Source of the DNA: Apus apus
Taxonomy: Eukaryota > Chordata > Aves > Apodiformes > Apodidae
Assembly (NCBI RefSeq): GCF_020740795.1
Contig: NC_067285.1
Location: forward strand, 81,425,342-81,489,341
Length of the DNA stretch: 64,000 bases
Reading direction: 5' to 3'
Shown here: piece after piece, positions 11,267 through 26,362 of the stretch
Position numbering within the stretch: position 1 is the first letter of the stretch
Layout: each line of letters starts with the position of its first letter
Translations under genes and position numbers: made by a program
The notes under the pieces: generated by a model
Seen by the model: only the letters and a program-made list of their open reading frames with translations
Told to the model about the DNA's origin: nothing
The model's database searches: none

Positions 11267-14200
11267 AAGTAGAATTTAAACAAAGGCTGATGTATGCCTT
11301 TCTGGATGATTCAGGGATGTCATCCACAGGAGGTTAAGCAGCTAAAGTAGTGTCAATGTGAGGAACTGAGCTGCAGAGGAGAGGGACTTCTGGTCACTGC
11401 CCCAGTGCCCACCTCACGCAGAAGCCAGCACAGACTCTTCAGAGCCCACCCTGAACCTACGCACTTGCCACAGAAAATATATTGGTACCTCTTACACTTG
11501 TTGCTGTTGCCATCTGACTGTTTCAGCAGCCAGTTCTGTGAGACACCAAGCTTTCGTATGTGTCATCACAAATGAAGCCCATGAAGAATGCAGCGCAGGT
11601 CACATACAAGTTCCTATAGTTCCACTAATACTTTTCAAAGTGTTGGAGATCACATTGTTCATTTGAACTAACTCCAAGCATCACTTCCCAAACCGATCTT
11701 GGTTAGACTAAAGCAGAATGGGATGATCAGCATGCATACCATTTTATGCAAGTAAGTGCATTATTTTTTTACTCACCATAAAACCACTTCAGGCTGCACA
11801 CACTCTTAGTGCAAGAAATACCTATGTTCTTTAAAAGCTTAGCACTAAACTAACTTTTCTGGGAACCTCCATGGCTAGAGATAGATACACTAATACTTTA
11901 CCACCTGCAAAGATTATTAGGGAATTGTTTGCTTTACACAGCTTTGCAGCCCACACAATTATCCAATTGTTTTATGTTCAGCATAAGTGCAAAGAAATAT
12001 CAGGTGCAGCACTTTGGGAGAAGATTAGGCAATTTAATCCTACAAAGTAGTCAGTGTATTGTAAGAGACTGACTCTTTCCTATACTTTCACTTTCTCTGT
12101 ACAGCATAAGTATGTTCATGTCATGGGCTTGTTTTTCTCCTTCAGCAGTCCAAAAGTGTGCTCATCTGTGAAGTTCAAGTGTCTCCAATAACGTTCCCCA
12201 GACACTACCATAATTTTTGCCAGTCTGAATATAGCCACAGAGATCCCTAAATATTTTTGTTCATTTTGCTCATTTAAATATCTAGTATTTTAATGAATCT
12301 TTTACATGAATCTCTTTATCTTTAGATTCCCATCTTGTAGATGCATATGCAAAAGATGGAAATAAGAACAAGTATATAGATTTTCTATAACTGAATCTTA
12401 GTAGTAGCCAGTAAAACAGCTGCTGTCAGAAGCTGGCAAGGTAGTGTCTTCAGTAGCTTACTACAAGTAACTTAATTCATTCAGTTTGAAAGTCTTTTGC
12501 TTTGCATCTTACTGCTTGAACTGGAAATTGTGGGAATTAGCATTTTCTTACCCAACTAAGAACCCATTTCTTTGTGATGCTGAAGCATCTTTTGATTTTG
12601 CATCCAATGTGCCCTTCAGTGAAATCAACTGAACTATCAAGCAAAGAACACAACCCATACTGCTATCCACATTGACCTACTCTAGTCTGAATTTAAATGA
12701 ACATTGACTAAAATAATAATTTATATTATTAGATCCTAAGGTTTCAGGATGCTTCAGAGAGCATCACAGTAGACACAGGTTGACTTCTCACTGAATGTTA
12801 TCTGTGTGTCTTCATCCACTGAGAGTCATAAACTTGGCAACAGAGTGACAGAAGGGACATGCTGGCCTAGTAATGAAGTGGACTGATCTGGATGTTATTT
12901 ATTTATTACTGAAGTTGTTATGGTTCTTCTGTTTTAATTCCTCCTTGTTTCCCCCATTGAAATTACTGATTTGGCACAAAGTTAGACAAAGCCTCATACG
13001 GAGCTGGAAGGGTAGATATAGTGCTCCTGTGAGAAGTCCACTGAATCAAACTGACAGAACGCTGAGCAGTACTCCAGCGTATGAGTGGTACCAGTTGTTA
13101 TACATCTGTCTGGACCCTAGTGTGATCCCCAACCCTTAATTACGGACTCTTAGCAGCCATTGCAAAAGCAGGGAAGAGAGGCAGTATGGAGAAGGGTACA
13201 GCATTTTGGAAGAGGAAAAGAGAGTAACTTCTAAACACACACACTCGGTTAGCTCATGGTGTCATTACACTCTCATAAAACATCTAACTCAATATTTAGA
13301 GGTGATGATTTATGAGACTACATTACTTGTTTCTGTATTACTGAAGATAGTGCCTCACAGTGAATTCTAGGACGCTGCTAGAGCAAAGAAGTCACAAAAC
13401 AAACAACTGAGTGTTTTGTGGATAAGTTACAGCAGAAGGAGACAGTTTAGAAGAGATAAAGCAGATCATCAAAAAGGCCATATCACCTCTTCTGATCCAC
13501 CCTCCCTGATGCAGACAGAGGATACACCCCAGCAGTGCAGCCACTGCTGCTGACTTTACACTGCTAGTGCACCAGGGCCAGAATGTAAAGAGCAAGGCAA
13601 GGCTGGGACAGCAGTGGAAGGGAGATGAGTACATGCCAGCTCAGCACCTTCAAAAGAGCCAGAAAGGGACTGCAGAACCTTCTCACGTAGGCAAAAGACA
13701 GTCATCACAAGCCCTCTGAATAGAAGCTCCTTCCTCAAATGGACATACTCCCAGATTTTCAGTATTACAAGGACTGCCCAACCCTTCATACCTTCCCTCT
13801 TCAAACACTGGATGTCATTCATTAAGCAACTTTAACAAGAGCCTATTGTATATGCAAAATAAATGTACTTCTGGGAAAGACCTTGTTAACAGTTTTGCTT
13901 CTGTGAGATTAATCAAAATCTTGAAATAAGATGTCATGTACGATTAACGGCAGTTGAACAAGACCTAGAAGGGAAAGGCACTGAAAGAGTTAAGCACAGC
14001 AAGGTGAAACTGCCTATTTCTGCTTTAGGGACTTACTCAAAAGATTGAAATGAGAGAGGGTTAGATTTGCCATGATTGTATCAGAATAAAGAATGCTTTA
14101 AGGCTCAGTACAACCTTTACAGAAACTTTTCCATCACCATCCCAATCCAGACTTCAAAGTGAGGGTTGACTGGGTTAGAAAATTAGCCTTATTCTTCAGG

Positions 14201-14955
14201 GAACTATTTTTTATGTACTCTCAATACAGGAGATTACTGTCAGCATGAAAACTTACGTGAACAGTGATTGGATTCCTTGAATGATGGAAGTCTAAGAAAT
14301 TAATTTCTGAGCTGTGAAATGTTTACCATCTTTACCATTATCCATCCCTTATTATGAGATACAGCTTAATTGAGTATTACACATATGTATTTCTATAATG
14401 CTCTTCATTTAACACCTGCAAACAATTATTATAATAAGTTTTTTCTCATTCTTTAAAGCCTGTTTCTTATTCTCAGTAAACTTAGGATAAATTGTTTGTA
14501 GTACCCAGTTGAACCTACACAGGGAATTGTTATCGCATGACAACAGGGATTACAAAGATAATATGGAGTTGTTAACCATAAATTAGAAGACTGTGTATAC
14601 CTTTTAACATAAAGCTAGTCAGAGCATGAAATGTGCCATGAGAATTTCTGTCAAGCGAAGGAAGTGAGGGGCACCTGTGGCATTTTGCACATGTGCCATA
14701 ATGGAGATTTGGGGGAAGGGAGAAAATGAAGGTGGTAGTTGGTTGAAATAACAATTGTTCTTCAGATTCACTGTTACACTGTTTTAGTGTTTTACATTTT
14801 AAGGTGCAGGGAGCTAGGAGAAAAAGAAAGGGTAAATCTTTCCTAGCAAGCAACTCCAACTCTTCTAATGTTGCAGATCTCTTTGGCTACTAGAAAACAA
14901 AACAAAACACTACCAACATCCCCCTCCAACTGAAACCTAAGCAAGCTTACAAAGA

Positions 14956-14978
14956 GTTAATTACATCGTGTAATTAAC
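14956..14978. promoter_or_regulatory. Perfect inverted repeat with HNF1/homeodomain-like half-sites
   Basis: GTTAATTAC at 14956-14964 and its exact reverse complement GTAATTAAC at 14970-14978 are separated by five bases. Each arm holds GTTAAT, the HNF1 half-site, and TAATTA, a homeodomain core. The spacing is longer than in a standard HNF1 dyad. Any function is inference. Confidence 0.3.
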
Positions 14979-17900
14979 AAATTAAACATTAACATTTCTG
15001 AGTATTAGTTAAAAGTTAAATGCGCACCTGTCATCTTCTGTCATATTAATACCCACCTCTTCTCTCTACTCCCTCTCACATCTCCACACTTTACATCAAA
15101 AAAAGCTAAAAAGCCTCTATCTATTCAGGCTCCTTCAGGGGGGCATCGACAAGGGAGTCAAGTAGAGATCCCAATGGCTACTCCTGAGGAAGATGTGGGT
15201 GCAGAGAGGGAAGGAGGAACAGCAGTTTTCTCCTTTCACTGGGCCCTCCCACAGATTGTGGCCATCCAGCAGCATCCCTCAGATGTCAAATACTGCCTGC
15301 AGAGGTGAAAAGGATGATGCATAGAATCCACTAACACACCTAATGCATTATGTATTGCAAGATATGGTATATCTGAGACCAGTGAGACTGAAGGAGTTCT
15401 TATGAATTCTGCATCAGTAGATTGAGATGCCTGCCCATGTTCAATATCAAGCCAGAGAGAGAGAACTATGGATGACTTCTAATATTGCCTCTGCAATGGT
15501 TATGTGATAGTTATTTCTGTTTTAACTAATTGATAACTACAGTATGTTGGAAAGGTACTTCTTTGTATCTTCTGTGAAGTATCATATGCTTTCTAAGCAC
15601 ACTTGCATGTGCAAGGACTCTTCCATACGGTGGATTCAAACATTGCAATAGAGAATGCTTTATCCTAAATAAAAGACTGGGAAGAGGCTTAGGCTCTGAC
15701 TGCAAGAAAACAGTTGTGAGTATTATTACTACTGGTATTTCCCAATATAAAGATAACCTGTGTTCATCTGAGCAGACATCTGCATTGAATTCTTCAGCCA
15801 ACCACAAAAGTCTACTTTCTCTTTTACATAGCTCTGTAATATACTCAGGTCTTTTGTACAGGATTTTGTACAAAAATCCCATGTAGACAAAAGGTTGCAA
15901 CTACATCTGTTAAAGGAATGGTATAAATTTGCAAAGCCACATTCACTAATAGAAGACTTGGCAGTAATAGGTGAAGCCAAGCCACAAATTTATCTAGCCC
16001 AGCAGGAAAAGAATATAGCATGATAAGGATAGATTGATATTGTGTCTGTCCTACAGTGTAAAGATCCCTGAGCTTGGACTTCAAGTTTACATCATCATGT
16101 TTAGTAGCCTTTGATGGACCTTTCCCTATGGATTTGCACCAAAAGCACAACTTTCACAGTTTAAATCTGTCTTGCATCAGTTTATCCCTGTAATTACAAA
16201 CTCGTTGCTGGATTTTTTTATCTACTAGTCCCTAGTTCTTATGTGATGTTCACTATTCTTCCCAATTCACTATCTCAAAACGATTATTTTTGGTATCTCT
16301 TTAATATCCTTATGCAGAGGTCTTACCGATGCTAAAAGATCCTAGCTTATTTTATATACAATTATCTCTAAGCAGATGAAAGAGAAGTGATCTCTTTTGT
16401 GGTGGTCCTCTCCTCCAACCATCAGGGCTCATGCTATCATTACATAAGAGAATTAATGTGGGAAAATAAACCTCTATTCTTTCACACCATTACCATCATG
16501 ATTGTCATAATTATGTTCCTGTTCACAAGCTTTAGGATCAAAAAAAGTTATTTAAAATTTTTCCTGAAGTTGGAAATATTGTGAACAGCCTCATCTTGAT
16601 GGCATACTGCTACGATGGAATCTGCATTTTCCTATTTTGAGAAAATAACAACTCTAGCCCAAGAAATGAAATGGAAAAAAAAAATTATCTCAGCAGTAGA
16701 CTGCTTGAAATCTAGTATCTTCCACTGTAAGATATAATCTAAAAATGGGTGGGTTGTTTTGTTGGGTTTTTTTAACAGGAAGGATACACTCCCAAGCGGA
16801 TGTACAAAAGAGTTTCCTGTAGTATTCTGCCAGGTGCACAGATGGCACAAGATTGGGTAAGTGCACCTGGCACCAAGTGCATGATGATTTTCATAAAGTA
16901 TAGGTTCAGTGGTTGGGAGTAATGCATCTGTATTTATGTGAAAACCTTTTATGTTACATTATATTATCCTGCTTTCTCTTTACCTCATTATCACTTCTCT
17001 GCAGGACAATGACTACAAAATTTTCTGCTATTGTAGCAAAAGGAAAAAATGGGGCATTATATCCCTCAAGGAGTGCATGTGAACTTCAGTCTCACTCATT
17101 TGTACAGTTAAACAAATCACAACCCATAGAAACACCACTGACAACAGGGTGCAGAAATATTTTAACCCGGAGAGTTTCCCCCCAAGGGTGGAAGAAAATT
17201 ACATGTAGTTCCCATATAAATTGAAAGAAGCATTAAAAGTAATTTTTGTCCATCTTTTTCTTAGAAGACAAAAGAAAGCAAAGCTAGACTAATAGACTGT
17301 TACTTAGCTTTTCTTTAAAAATCTCTGCTGACAAAAACCCACAGAATTCCTAAGCAACCTGTTCTAATGTAGCACTGGAATATCATATCACTGAAAGATC
17401 GTATTTCCTAAAGCCATATTCTTGTTCTTCCTTTTTATCATCCTTTCTTAAGCAATAGAACCAATTGGTTAATGCCTCAGAGATGGACATTGTCTGCTCT
17501 CTTATAAACAACATTCAACTTCTTGCAACCCCTAAAGGAAAGTAGGTTTTTGTAGTTGTTGAAGCCATCTTTAAATCACATTCAGTTTATGATTTGCTAT
17601 CATTTTGAATTCTGGTATGATGTTCACGTTCCTTGCAGCAGATGCACACACATTCTGTCTTCTGATGATGCTGAGAGGACAAGGACCTTCTCTTACTCCT
17701 AGCATATGCATGGAACAATGTGATAGTTGACAAGTGTTCCCCTTCCTCTGCTCTCTGCTAGATATGATGGAGAATATGCAGGTATCTCTCCATGTAGCCC
17801 TGACTGAAAAGACTTTGTCTTTCATCTCTGCAAATAGTTTGCTTTCAGAAATGTTTTGTCACTGAGCTCCCTGCTGAACTCGTATTACATTTCCACAAGT

Positions 17901-19025
17901 TCAAGGGAGAGGCTGCCTTTTCAGATTTTTGAATCAGAAGCAAACTACATCCAAATTGGGAAAGGCTGGAAGGGGGGTTGCTAGAGGAAAGGGAAAGGAA
18001 AAGATATTGTTTGGAAGCATTTTGTTAAAGATCTGTAGCTCATTTCCTAAATACTGTGCCCACATGAGGCATAGTGCATATCAGAATAAAAGGTCAGTCA
18101 GTATGTAGCTTTGGCACTTTCTCCCTCTTAATTACAGAACAGTCACTTCTCTTGGATTTTCTAGGGCACAGAAAACATTAGTGTGCTCAAATTATCTCAC
18201 AGCTACCACGCAGATCATTTACCTTTCTTGCCGTTAGACTGTGTTCCACAAAACATAGCAAATAAACTGGCTTCTCAGACTTGTACAGACTTGTACAGGC
18301 AGAGTTCTAGCTCAGGTTGATCTGGAGTGCAATACTGCTGTATCACAGCCCTGAACTTGCAACGCAGCAAGATCTTCTGACCCACTGTTGATAATGGGGC
18401 TACATTAGTTGTGCAGGACCAGGAGAAACTGGTCAGGGAAACATCTGGGAGCTAACAAAAATCCTGACTCCTGTGTCTTCAGTGTGATTTAGCTTTCCAT
18501 ATCAGAGAACAGAAAGGGTGAAAATATACTATTGAAACCCAGTAAGTGACCTAAACAACCAAAAATAGATAAAAAGATCTTGAAGTATGATGGAAGGAAG
18601 ATACTTAAGTTTCAGTAGAAGGATCTACAGTGTCAAGTACTGCAACACAACCTGGGACTGCCACAATCCCCACTGCCAGTTGGAACAGGAATTAAGGGTA
18701 GAAATGAATGACCCCTTGCAAATGAAAAAGGGGCTACAGATGCATAATTTGGGAGTTTCCAAAAACTCAGCGAAGAAGCAGTAGCTCATAGAAAGCTGAG
18801 AACTGCCCACTAACATTTGAGCAGTAAAGGCAAGAGAGATTTCCAGTCAGCTGGGCAAACTGGGACAAACTTTCTTCAAGAGTGTGCCTCGCAGAAATGC
18901 TGCAGACTAAAGCATAAAAATATCTTTGAAATTCTATGTATTAGATAATTAATATAGAAAACCTGAGACTCTGCACTGCCATAAGCATCTGATATAATTT
19001 ACAGCAACACATCTAAGGCCCTGAA

Positions 19026-19069
19026 GGGGGGGGGGGGGGGAAACACAACAAACTAAAAAAAAAAAAAAG
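19026..19069 (+). repeat. G15 homopolymer followed by A-rich run
   Basis: Fifteen consecutive G residues at 19026-19040, a short mixed spacer, then a 14-base A run ending at 19069. Long G runs are rare, prone to slippage and often wrongly counted in assemblies. Confidence 0.8.
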
Positions 19070-22000
19070 ACACAGAAACCCCATTGTAGAATTTGTTACG
19101 AGAAGCAGTCAAGGTGAGTTGTCACAGGATTCAAAAGGCAGTTTGTGTCTAGATAAATCTTGAACTGTTGTTGATGATCTTGCGTTACTTTGTTTTTAAA
19201 TGGGGTGTGTTTTTGTTTGTAATCAGTTATTTATGAGAGCTCAAAAAGTTTCAACTGAAAATATACCAACAACATCAAATAGTAAGAAAATTCTTCTGTT
19301 GCCCAGACACACAGAGATTTTGCCAAATTCAAGAGGGTGCCTTAGGAGCACAGGTTACAGCCAAACACCACAGCACTCCTTAGCCAGTATCCTATTTCTG
19401 TCAGGGACTGCTAGTAGATGCTAGGGAAGAGCAAAAGAACAGAGATAGTGTTACTTCCTCCATCTTTTTCAGCTTCCAGCTAAAAGCAGGTCAGGGGCTT
19501 CCTAAGTGTAGAGGTGATGTCTTTGCATTCAACAGACCTAACACCATTTTTTCATCATTTTGTCCAAGCACTTACTGAAATTATGTTCAGCTACAAAAAT
19601 CTTCTTGTCTCAGCCAAGCCTACAGGAAACTTGCAGTGAAACAGTGCTAGCTTGTGCTAAAAGTCAGCCTTTTCCCACCTTTTTGAAAAATCAGCACCTA
19701 AATAAGTTTTTCCGCTTGTACAACTTATTTCCTTTTGAAGGACTAAAATATATTAGACAACAAAACATAATAGAAGGGTTTTCTTGTTCAGATATCCTAG
19801 CAAGCCTGATTTAGCCTTTAGAAAAACAGCCAGATAACAGAAATATATATTTAATACTACCCACAGAAATGAAACATTTAAATATAAACATGTGTACTAC
19901 TTTTGGTATTTGATTGATTACCAAAAAAAAAAAAAAAGCCAAACTGCTCCAAATTTAATTTTCTGTGAATCAAAGCTTATGCTTTACTTCCAGAAATTGA
20001 ATGCTGTTCCCAGTAGCCACATCTATCCTTAAAGCAGAACACTTACACTAGAAACTATTTCTTGGGGTTCTGTAATAACTGATCAGTGCTTTACGCTTTC
20101 TCTTTGTTTTGTTACCTGCAAACTAAACATTAATCCCCTCCATGCAAAAAACACACTTACTGGCTCTAAGGAAGTAACAAGAACCACAAAGGTAGCATTA
20201 AGTTACCGTACAACAGTAATCGGAACCACAAAGTCAGTTTTAATGCATTGAAATGAGCAGACAAATTCCCAAGAAGCATTAACAAGTACAGCTTACACAA
20301 GGGGCCATGAGAAGACCTGAGCTCAAGTTTTGATCTCCACACAAACTAGACTGCTGACAAATAATCATAATTCACACTTTTATGATATAGGCTGGATTCA
20401 GTGGCGCTCTACCCCAAGCAAAGCAGTATACTACATGCAGAAAAAACAAGGGCTGCAAGTCAGGTTCTGGCCTTTTTCTTGACTTTGAGAATGGACTTAC
20501 TTCAAAGAAGCAATTTAACTCAATTCTATGTAAGCACTTGCTTTTCCTCACCTATAAAATGGTATTCAGAGTAGAAAGAAGTATTGCTTATCTAAGGTAG
20601 ACAGAAAGGACAAAACAGATACTGTGCAAAGTATTTGGACAAGAAGCAATCTCATTTTGCATATTTACAAGGGAAATAATTTCACTTTCAAAAGAAAAAA
20701 GGCTACATTTAATGAACCTTTTAATGCACAGCACATTTAGGAATAAGTCTAGCAGTGTCAGTATTCTGATGAGGAAAGTGGTCCTAAGGGTTGATATATC
20801 TTAATACTATAGGAGAATTGATAGTAGAAGAGAATTCTGTGATGTTTTATTTAAAAGTTTTGCTCAATAATTCAATAAAGAGATCCATTATAAATCAAGA
20901 AAGAGTAAGAACGTGCTATGAGTACAATCCAGTAATGAATAAAAAATAAATGAACAAAAAGATGGTAACTAACAGTAATTTAGGAAGCATATAATTCACT
21001 ATTTAACCCTTCTGAACTAAGTTACTTAAGGTACAAGCCAGCATGGTGTCTTAGATCTAAACAGCGACTCCTTCATCCTGCAAGAGTGAATAGATGAAAA
21101 TTCCACAGCAGCTCCAATGTTTTTATTAACATACATGCAATAATCTAGTTTTTTAATCACCTATTGATGCCAGATTTTTTCAGGATTCCAGGTGAGGCAA
21201 ACATAAAAAGGAAAAGTAAGATCTATGTGTTTTTTTCCTTATGTCTTTCCCTCTCATCCCTAAACAAATACTGTCAGGTCAGTTAGATACCCCAATGCCT
21301 ATTAATTACTCAAAACTCTTGCACACAAATCCCAAGATCAGGATTAATCCCCAAAAGATTATTTACCTCAAAGATATGTTGTCTTTGTGCTCCCAAATGT
21401 AAAAAAAAAAAAAAGTAGAAAACTACAACTGGATTTCTAGTATTTCTGGTGGACATTTCTTCACAAAGACCTCATTTCCCCTTCAAGCTGCCTATATCTA
21501 GTCTAACATACAGAAGATTAAAAATACTAATTTCTTACCCCACATATCTTGCCATTCTGCATTTTCTAGTGGGAACTACAAAATTACTTTTACATATCCT
21601 CACAAGGAATCTGCTAGCAGCAAGGAAGCCAAACCAAATTAGAAAATGCATTTCCACAAAGTCTTCCATCAGAATATAGCAAATATGGAAATTTCCAACA
21701 ACTCAGCATGTTGCTACATTGCCATTTGCCCATAAATTCCAATAATACATAGCTCTGGGATCCCATTAGCATCCTAGAGAGTGAATAACAAGTGAGCTAT
21801 AAATCTCAAGCCCTATAATCACAGTCAGGGCTACCTATCCCCAATCTTTGAATAAAAAAATATAATTTAAAAATTGCATTAGTTATTTTTATTTTATTTT
21901 GTGCCAAAATAAGCAATTCTGAACTGAATGACACCTTTTATCAACTTCAGCTGTAGCCCTGTCATCTATCACCATTCCTTCTAAGCAAGACATCCACGTA

Positions 22001-25000
22001 GGAAAAATAAAATTCTCAACCTCAGGATCTGTTATTACAGCAACAACATCTCAACTAGCTATAGAAGGCGAAGCATTTTGTGCTTCCTTCCTTCTCAGGA
22101 AGTAGGATTTTTACCTCTTGCTATTCTTGTACCCTTCCCCCCTCACCCTAATACCTATTCTATTCCAGATAGTCCCGATCATCCCTTCAGAATATATCAT
22201 CATTTGTCCCAGATACTCCTCTGGAGGTATTGATTAAAATAATAATAACAGCCATCTTTCTCCTGAGCCAGGTACTACTGAGACACTCAAAGTCAGTATA
22301 AACAGAAGCTAGAATTTAGCAGGATGTGACAGTGGTAACATTTGCTAGGAAACAAGATCTTGCTTTCATCAGTCTCCTGCTGCTTTATATTCCTAATCTG
22401 AAGACAAATGCTGCTAGGTTGATACACCTTCAGGTAAAGAATAGTTGTCTTAATTTTACTATCCTAAAGGACGTGGGGGATGGGAATCAATTTAAAAAAT
22501 CCATGTCTGGAAGATTACTTAGGAACAAGTTCTAAGTATGATATAAACCCTCCTTATGTTACGATGTCAGGCATAACTGGAAAGCCAGAAGAAATGGAAA
22601 ACAAAAGTCTAAAGAACTAAGTGAAGCAGAGCTAAACCATCTCCCATTAAGCCTTTACTCTATTTCTCTTTCTCAGTTTTAGAGACCTGTGGTAGAACTC
22701 TGATCCTTTACAGACATAAGTATTCAAATGTAAAACTTCTCAGATTGTGCAACAAGTCTTAAATCTGGGGCATGGGCTTACATATATAGCAAAGAAAATT
22801 GGAATTTTATATACCTGCCATTATTTAAATTCTTAAAAAACTTTCAAGAAGGCTAGAATCATTTACTGTACCATAAACTAGCTCTGAGTTGCCAGATTTA
22901 CCTCTTTTTAAGTAAGGCTCATTCCTTTAAACAAGTCACATAAAAAATTATTCACATAGACAATGTGTTCTGTTGCTATGCATACTAATGTCCTTTAAGA
23001 AGAATACAGTTTTTACACAGGCAAAATGTAAAGGTGTGTATCTGCAAAACCATGCTCAAATAGTAATAAAGTGATGAACAACAATTCCGGACAGTTTTGC
23101 CACGAGTAAGTTCCCTTTCCACTTAAATGAGAGACATTTAGGGGGTTATTTCCAGACACAGCTTGTGTGTACTCATAAGCCAAACCGATTGGTTACATAC
23201 CTCAGAGAAAGTTACAACAGACTATCGATTAACATTGTACTTACCTCTCTTACCTTACAGCTTCTCTTACGTTACAACCTGAGCTGACAGCTTTTTAAAT
23301 ATTAAGTTTTCCATTAAATGTAGCTTGAGTTCTTCAGCGTCTGAGAGACTAACTGCAAAACGTCCTTATTACACAGCTTACCAGTGCAATAATATACGAC
23401 AAGTTGATTGTTATTGCTGTAACATAAGAAAGGGCATATGGCTCCTGTCAGACTATTCTGCTTATTCTTCCTACAGCTGTTGTGGAAGCAAATAAACATT
23501 TTAGGTAGACCTCTCAAAACTTTAATTGGTTTCTGTATGCATAGCTATTTACGCTAAAAGCTTTCATTTAAACAAATACCTTATGCAGTTAGCACAAGGC
23601 AAAAGCAATTGACAGTCTTTCACCGTTTGTTTTTCCCTTCATTATACGACTACTCAATGATCCTAGGCACAAATCAAGCAGCGCTGGGAGACACCCTCTG
23701 ACAGCATACAAAATGTTAGTGCCCGGTTTGAAGGACTTTCAGTAAAAAAAAAAAATATTAAAACCTTCTGTAATAGTTTCCCCACAGGCCTGATGAAAAA
23801 GCCACATGGAATATTATTGCAAACGTTCACTGAGGCTCCAACCAGTGCACAATAAAATGATACTGTGCGAAGTAACACTTGCTTCAATTTTATTTGTCTG
23901 CTCTCAAGCTGGGTCCTCATTCTTATTAGAAGCACAGCCCATGATCAGATGCGCAGCCTGGGGCTAGTTAAAGAGAACGTTAATTCTCCCCAGCTCTGTG
24001 ACAGCTTTTAAACAAACAGTTGTTTAAAACTGCTTCCAATTTTTGGAACTTTAGAAATGGCCTCAGTAATAACAGATCTGTAAGGCACAGAAGGCTGCTG
24101 GCAGCAAGAAACAAGTTGAATCAATAAAATTTACTATCTCTCCACCTGATGGAAGCTAACATGTCTCTTCAGACTGTAGTAAATACATGCAAACATGTTC
24201 TGTTCCAGTAAAACATTTATTTCATCACATCTGGAAAGAATATATCATTTTTCCTTTCCTTTTCAGCAAACAAAAGCCACAGAGTAGATTCATGCCTGGG
24301 GTACCAGCTTCTAGAGTCCTGAAATTATATCCAAATCTATGCTTCCAGTGTTTGATCATCAAACATAGCAATGCATGCCTGAATTTGCAGAAAGCCCAAT
24401 ATAATTGCTCTGACAAACAAAAATAACTTTTTGACTATGCGTGGGTTGTAACTTCATGCCCCACTGCTAGACCCATACAGAACATGCATGCCTCTCAAAA
24501 CCAGCGTTACATACACAACAGGCTCAGCCAAAATGTAACAGTCCGTATATCATGTTTATCTAGAGTAAAGCCTGCTTGCTATTGCTCCCACCACCACTCT
24601 GCGGGGACATCTGGAAACACAGGAGGGCCTCACTGGTTGGTATATAATCACATTTTTAGGACAGAACACTCTTAAGAATTTGAGAATGTCCAGCAAGATT
24701 CTGGATACACTTGCCATTAGTGCATATCTAGGAAGCAAATATATCTTATGAAAACACATCTGTGCCCAGATAGTAGCATTAATAACTAGGAGGAATAAGT
24801 GTGCTTCACATTTCTATCAGTAATATATTAACTTGCTGTAAATATTAACTTTGCTGTAGTTTAGGCTGCTAAATGTGATTTAATGGAAAACTTATGGGAA
24901 CATAAAGAGACTGTGCTCTTAATGATCTTCTTAATACTACCTTCCAGCATACCAGTGGGAATTATGGAGAGATACACTGTGAGATATCATTTCTAGTGCC

Positions 25001-25770
25001 ATGAGAGCTTTAAGACATATAGATAAAAGTGTAAGATGACATAAGTATGCATAAGGAGGATTTTGTGACATTTTAAATAACTTCTTAATCATAGAAGTGT
25101 CTCTAATACAATTGTTTCCAGCATATAATTTGAATTGGAAGTTAATGTTTAACAGGAATAGATGTAGTGAACCAGTTTTAGTAGGATTACTTGTTAGAAT
25201 ATCGCAGTTTTGCCAATTAGCAGAAGCTAACACTGTAATATTATATATTGCCACAGTAAAAGGAGGAAGCTCTGAATGGTTAGAAGATAAATAAAACTGC
25301 TTCTTTGTTCAGCCCTGTTCCGTAATAGAAACCAAATACAATTTCTAATACATGCCACTTAAAAGTGTTGAGGATGAAAAAAAGGAGAGAAAAACTCCCA
25401 TCTACAAGTTACTAGGGGAAAAGCAGCTGAGAACCTTTTTATGGCAAGACAAAATACATAATATGGCTACAGGGAGACCCTGTTGTTTTTGCAAAAGAGA
25501 ACTGCTCAAGACAAGATTGGGACAGATAATTTCTAAACCAATTAAATACTTCCCCTTTAAGCAAAGTAACTTCTAAATGGAAAGAGAACAATGTAGTAAA
25601 GCTCTGCTGGATTATGCACAAATTCAAAACAGCAGCCCCTGAGATTACCTAAGCAAATTTTCTGGATTTAGATCGGTTCTGGATAAGGGTGTCCCAACAA
25701 GATTCAACTCTTACACCACACCAATATGATCCAAGACATGCTTTGTGTCATCTACAAAAAGACCTCAGGT

Positions 25771-26362
25771 ATCATAGAATAACAGAATCCTAGGGGTTGG
25801 AAGGGACCTCGAAAGATCATCTAGTCCAACCCCCCTGCCAGAGCAGGGTCACCCAGAGCACATCACACAGGAACGCGTCCAGGTGGGTTTTGAGTGTCTC
25901 CAGTGAAGGAGACTCCACAACCTCTCTGGGCAGCCTGTTCCAGTGCTCTGTCACTCTCACAGTAAAAATTTTTTTTCTGATATTCACCTTAAAGCTCCTA
26001 TGCTCCAATTTGTATCCATTACTCCTTGTCCTATCACTGGTCATCACTGAAAAAAGCTTAACTCCATCTTCTTGACACTCACCCTTTACATATTTGTAAA
26101 CATTGATGAGGTCACCCCTCAGTCTCCTTTTCTCCAAGCTAAAGAGACCCAGCTCCCTCAGCTTTTCCTCCTAAGGAAGATGTTCCACTCCCTTAATCAC
26201 CTTTGTGGCTCTGCGCTGGACTCTTTCCAGCAGTTCCCTGTCCTTCCTGAACTGAGGGGCCCAGAACTGGACACAATACTCCAGATGCGGCCTCACCAAT
26301 GCAGAATAGAGGGGGAGGAGAACCTCTCTTGACCGACTAACCACACCCTTTCTAATGCACCC
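25771..26362 (-). mobile_element. CR1 LINE, 5'-truncated, RT C terminus plus 3' end
   Basis: CR1 is the main non-LTR retrotransposon of birds. On the + strand the copy opens with ATCATAGAAT, the complement of the CR1 3' terminal repeat, followed by GGTTGGAAGGGACCTCGAAAG-like and AGTCCAACCCC-like sequence. On the - strand a frame of 106 codons (25817-26137) carries the CR1 C-terminal end: [33 protein letters not shown]. The body continues to about 26362 with further recognisable CR1 text (CCAGAACTGGACACAATAC, TAATGCACCC). The open frame over about 320 bp suggests a fairly young copy. It is truncated at the 5' end, as is usual for CR1. Confidence 0.93.
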
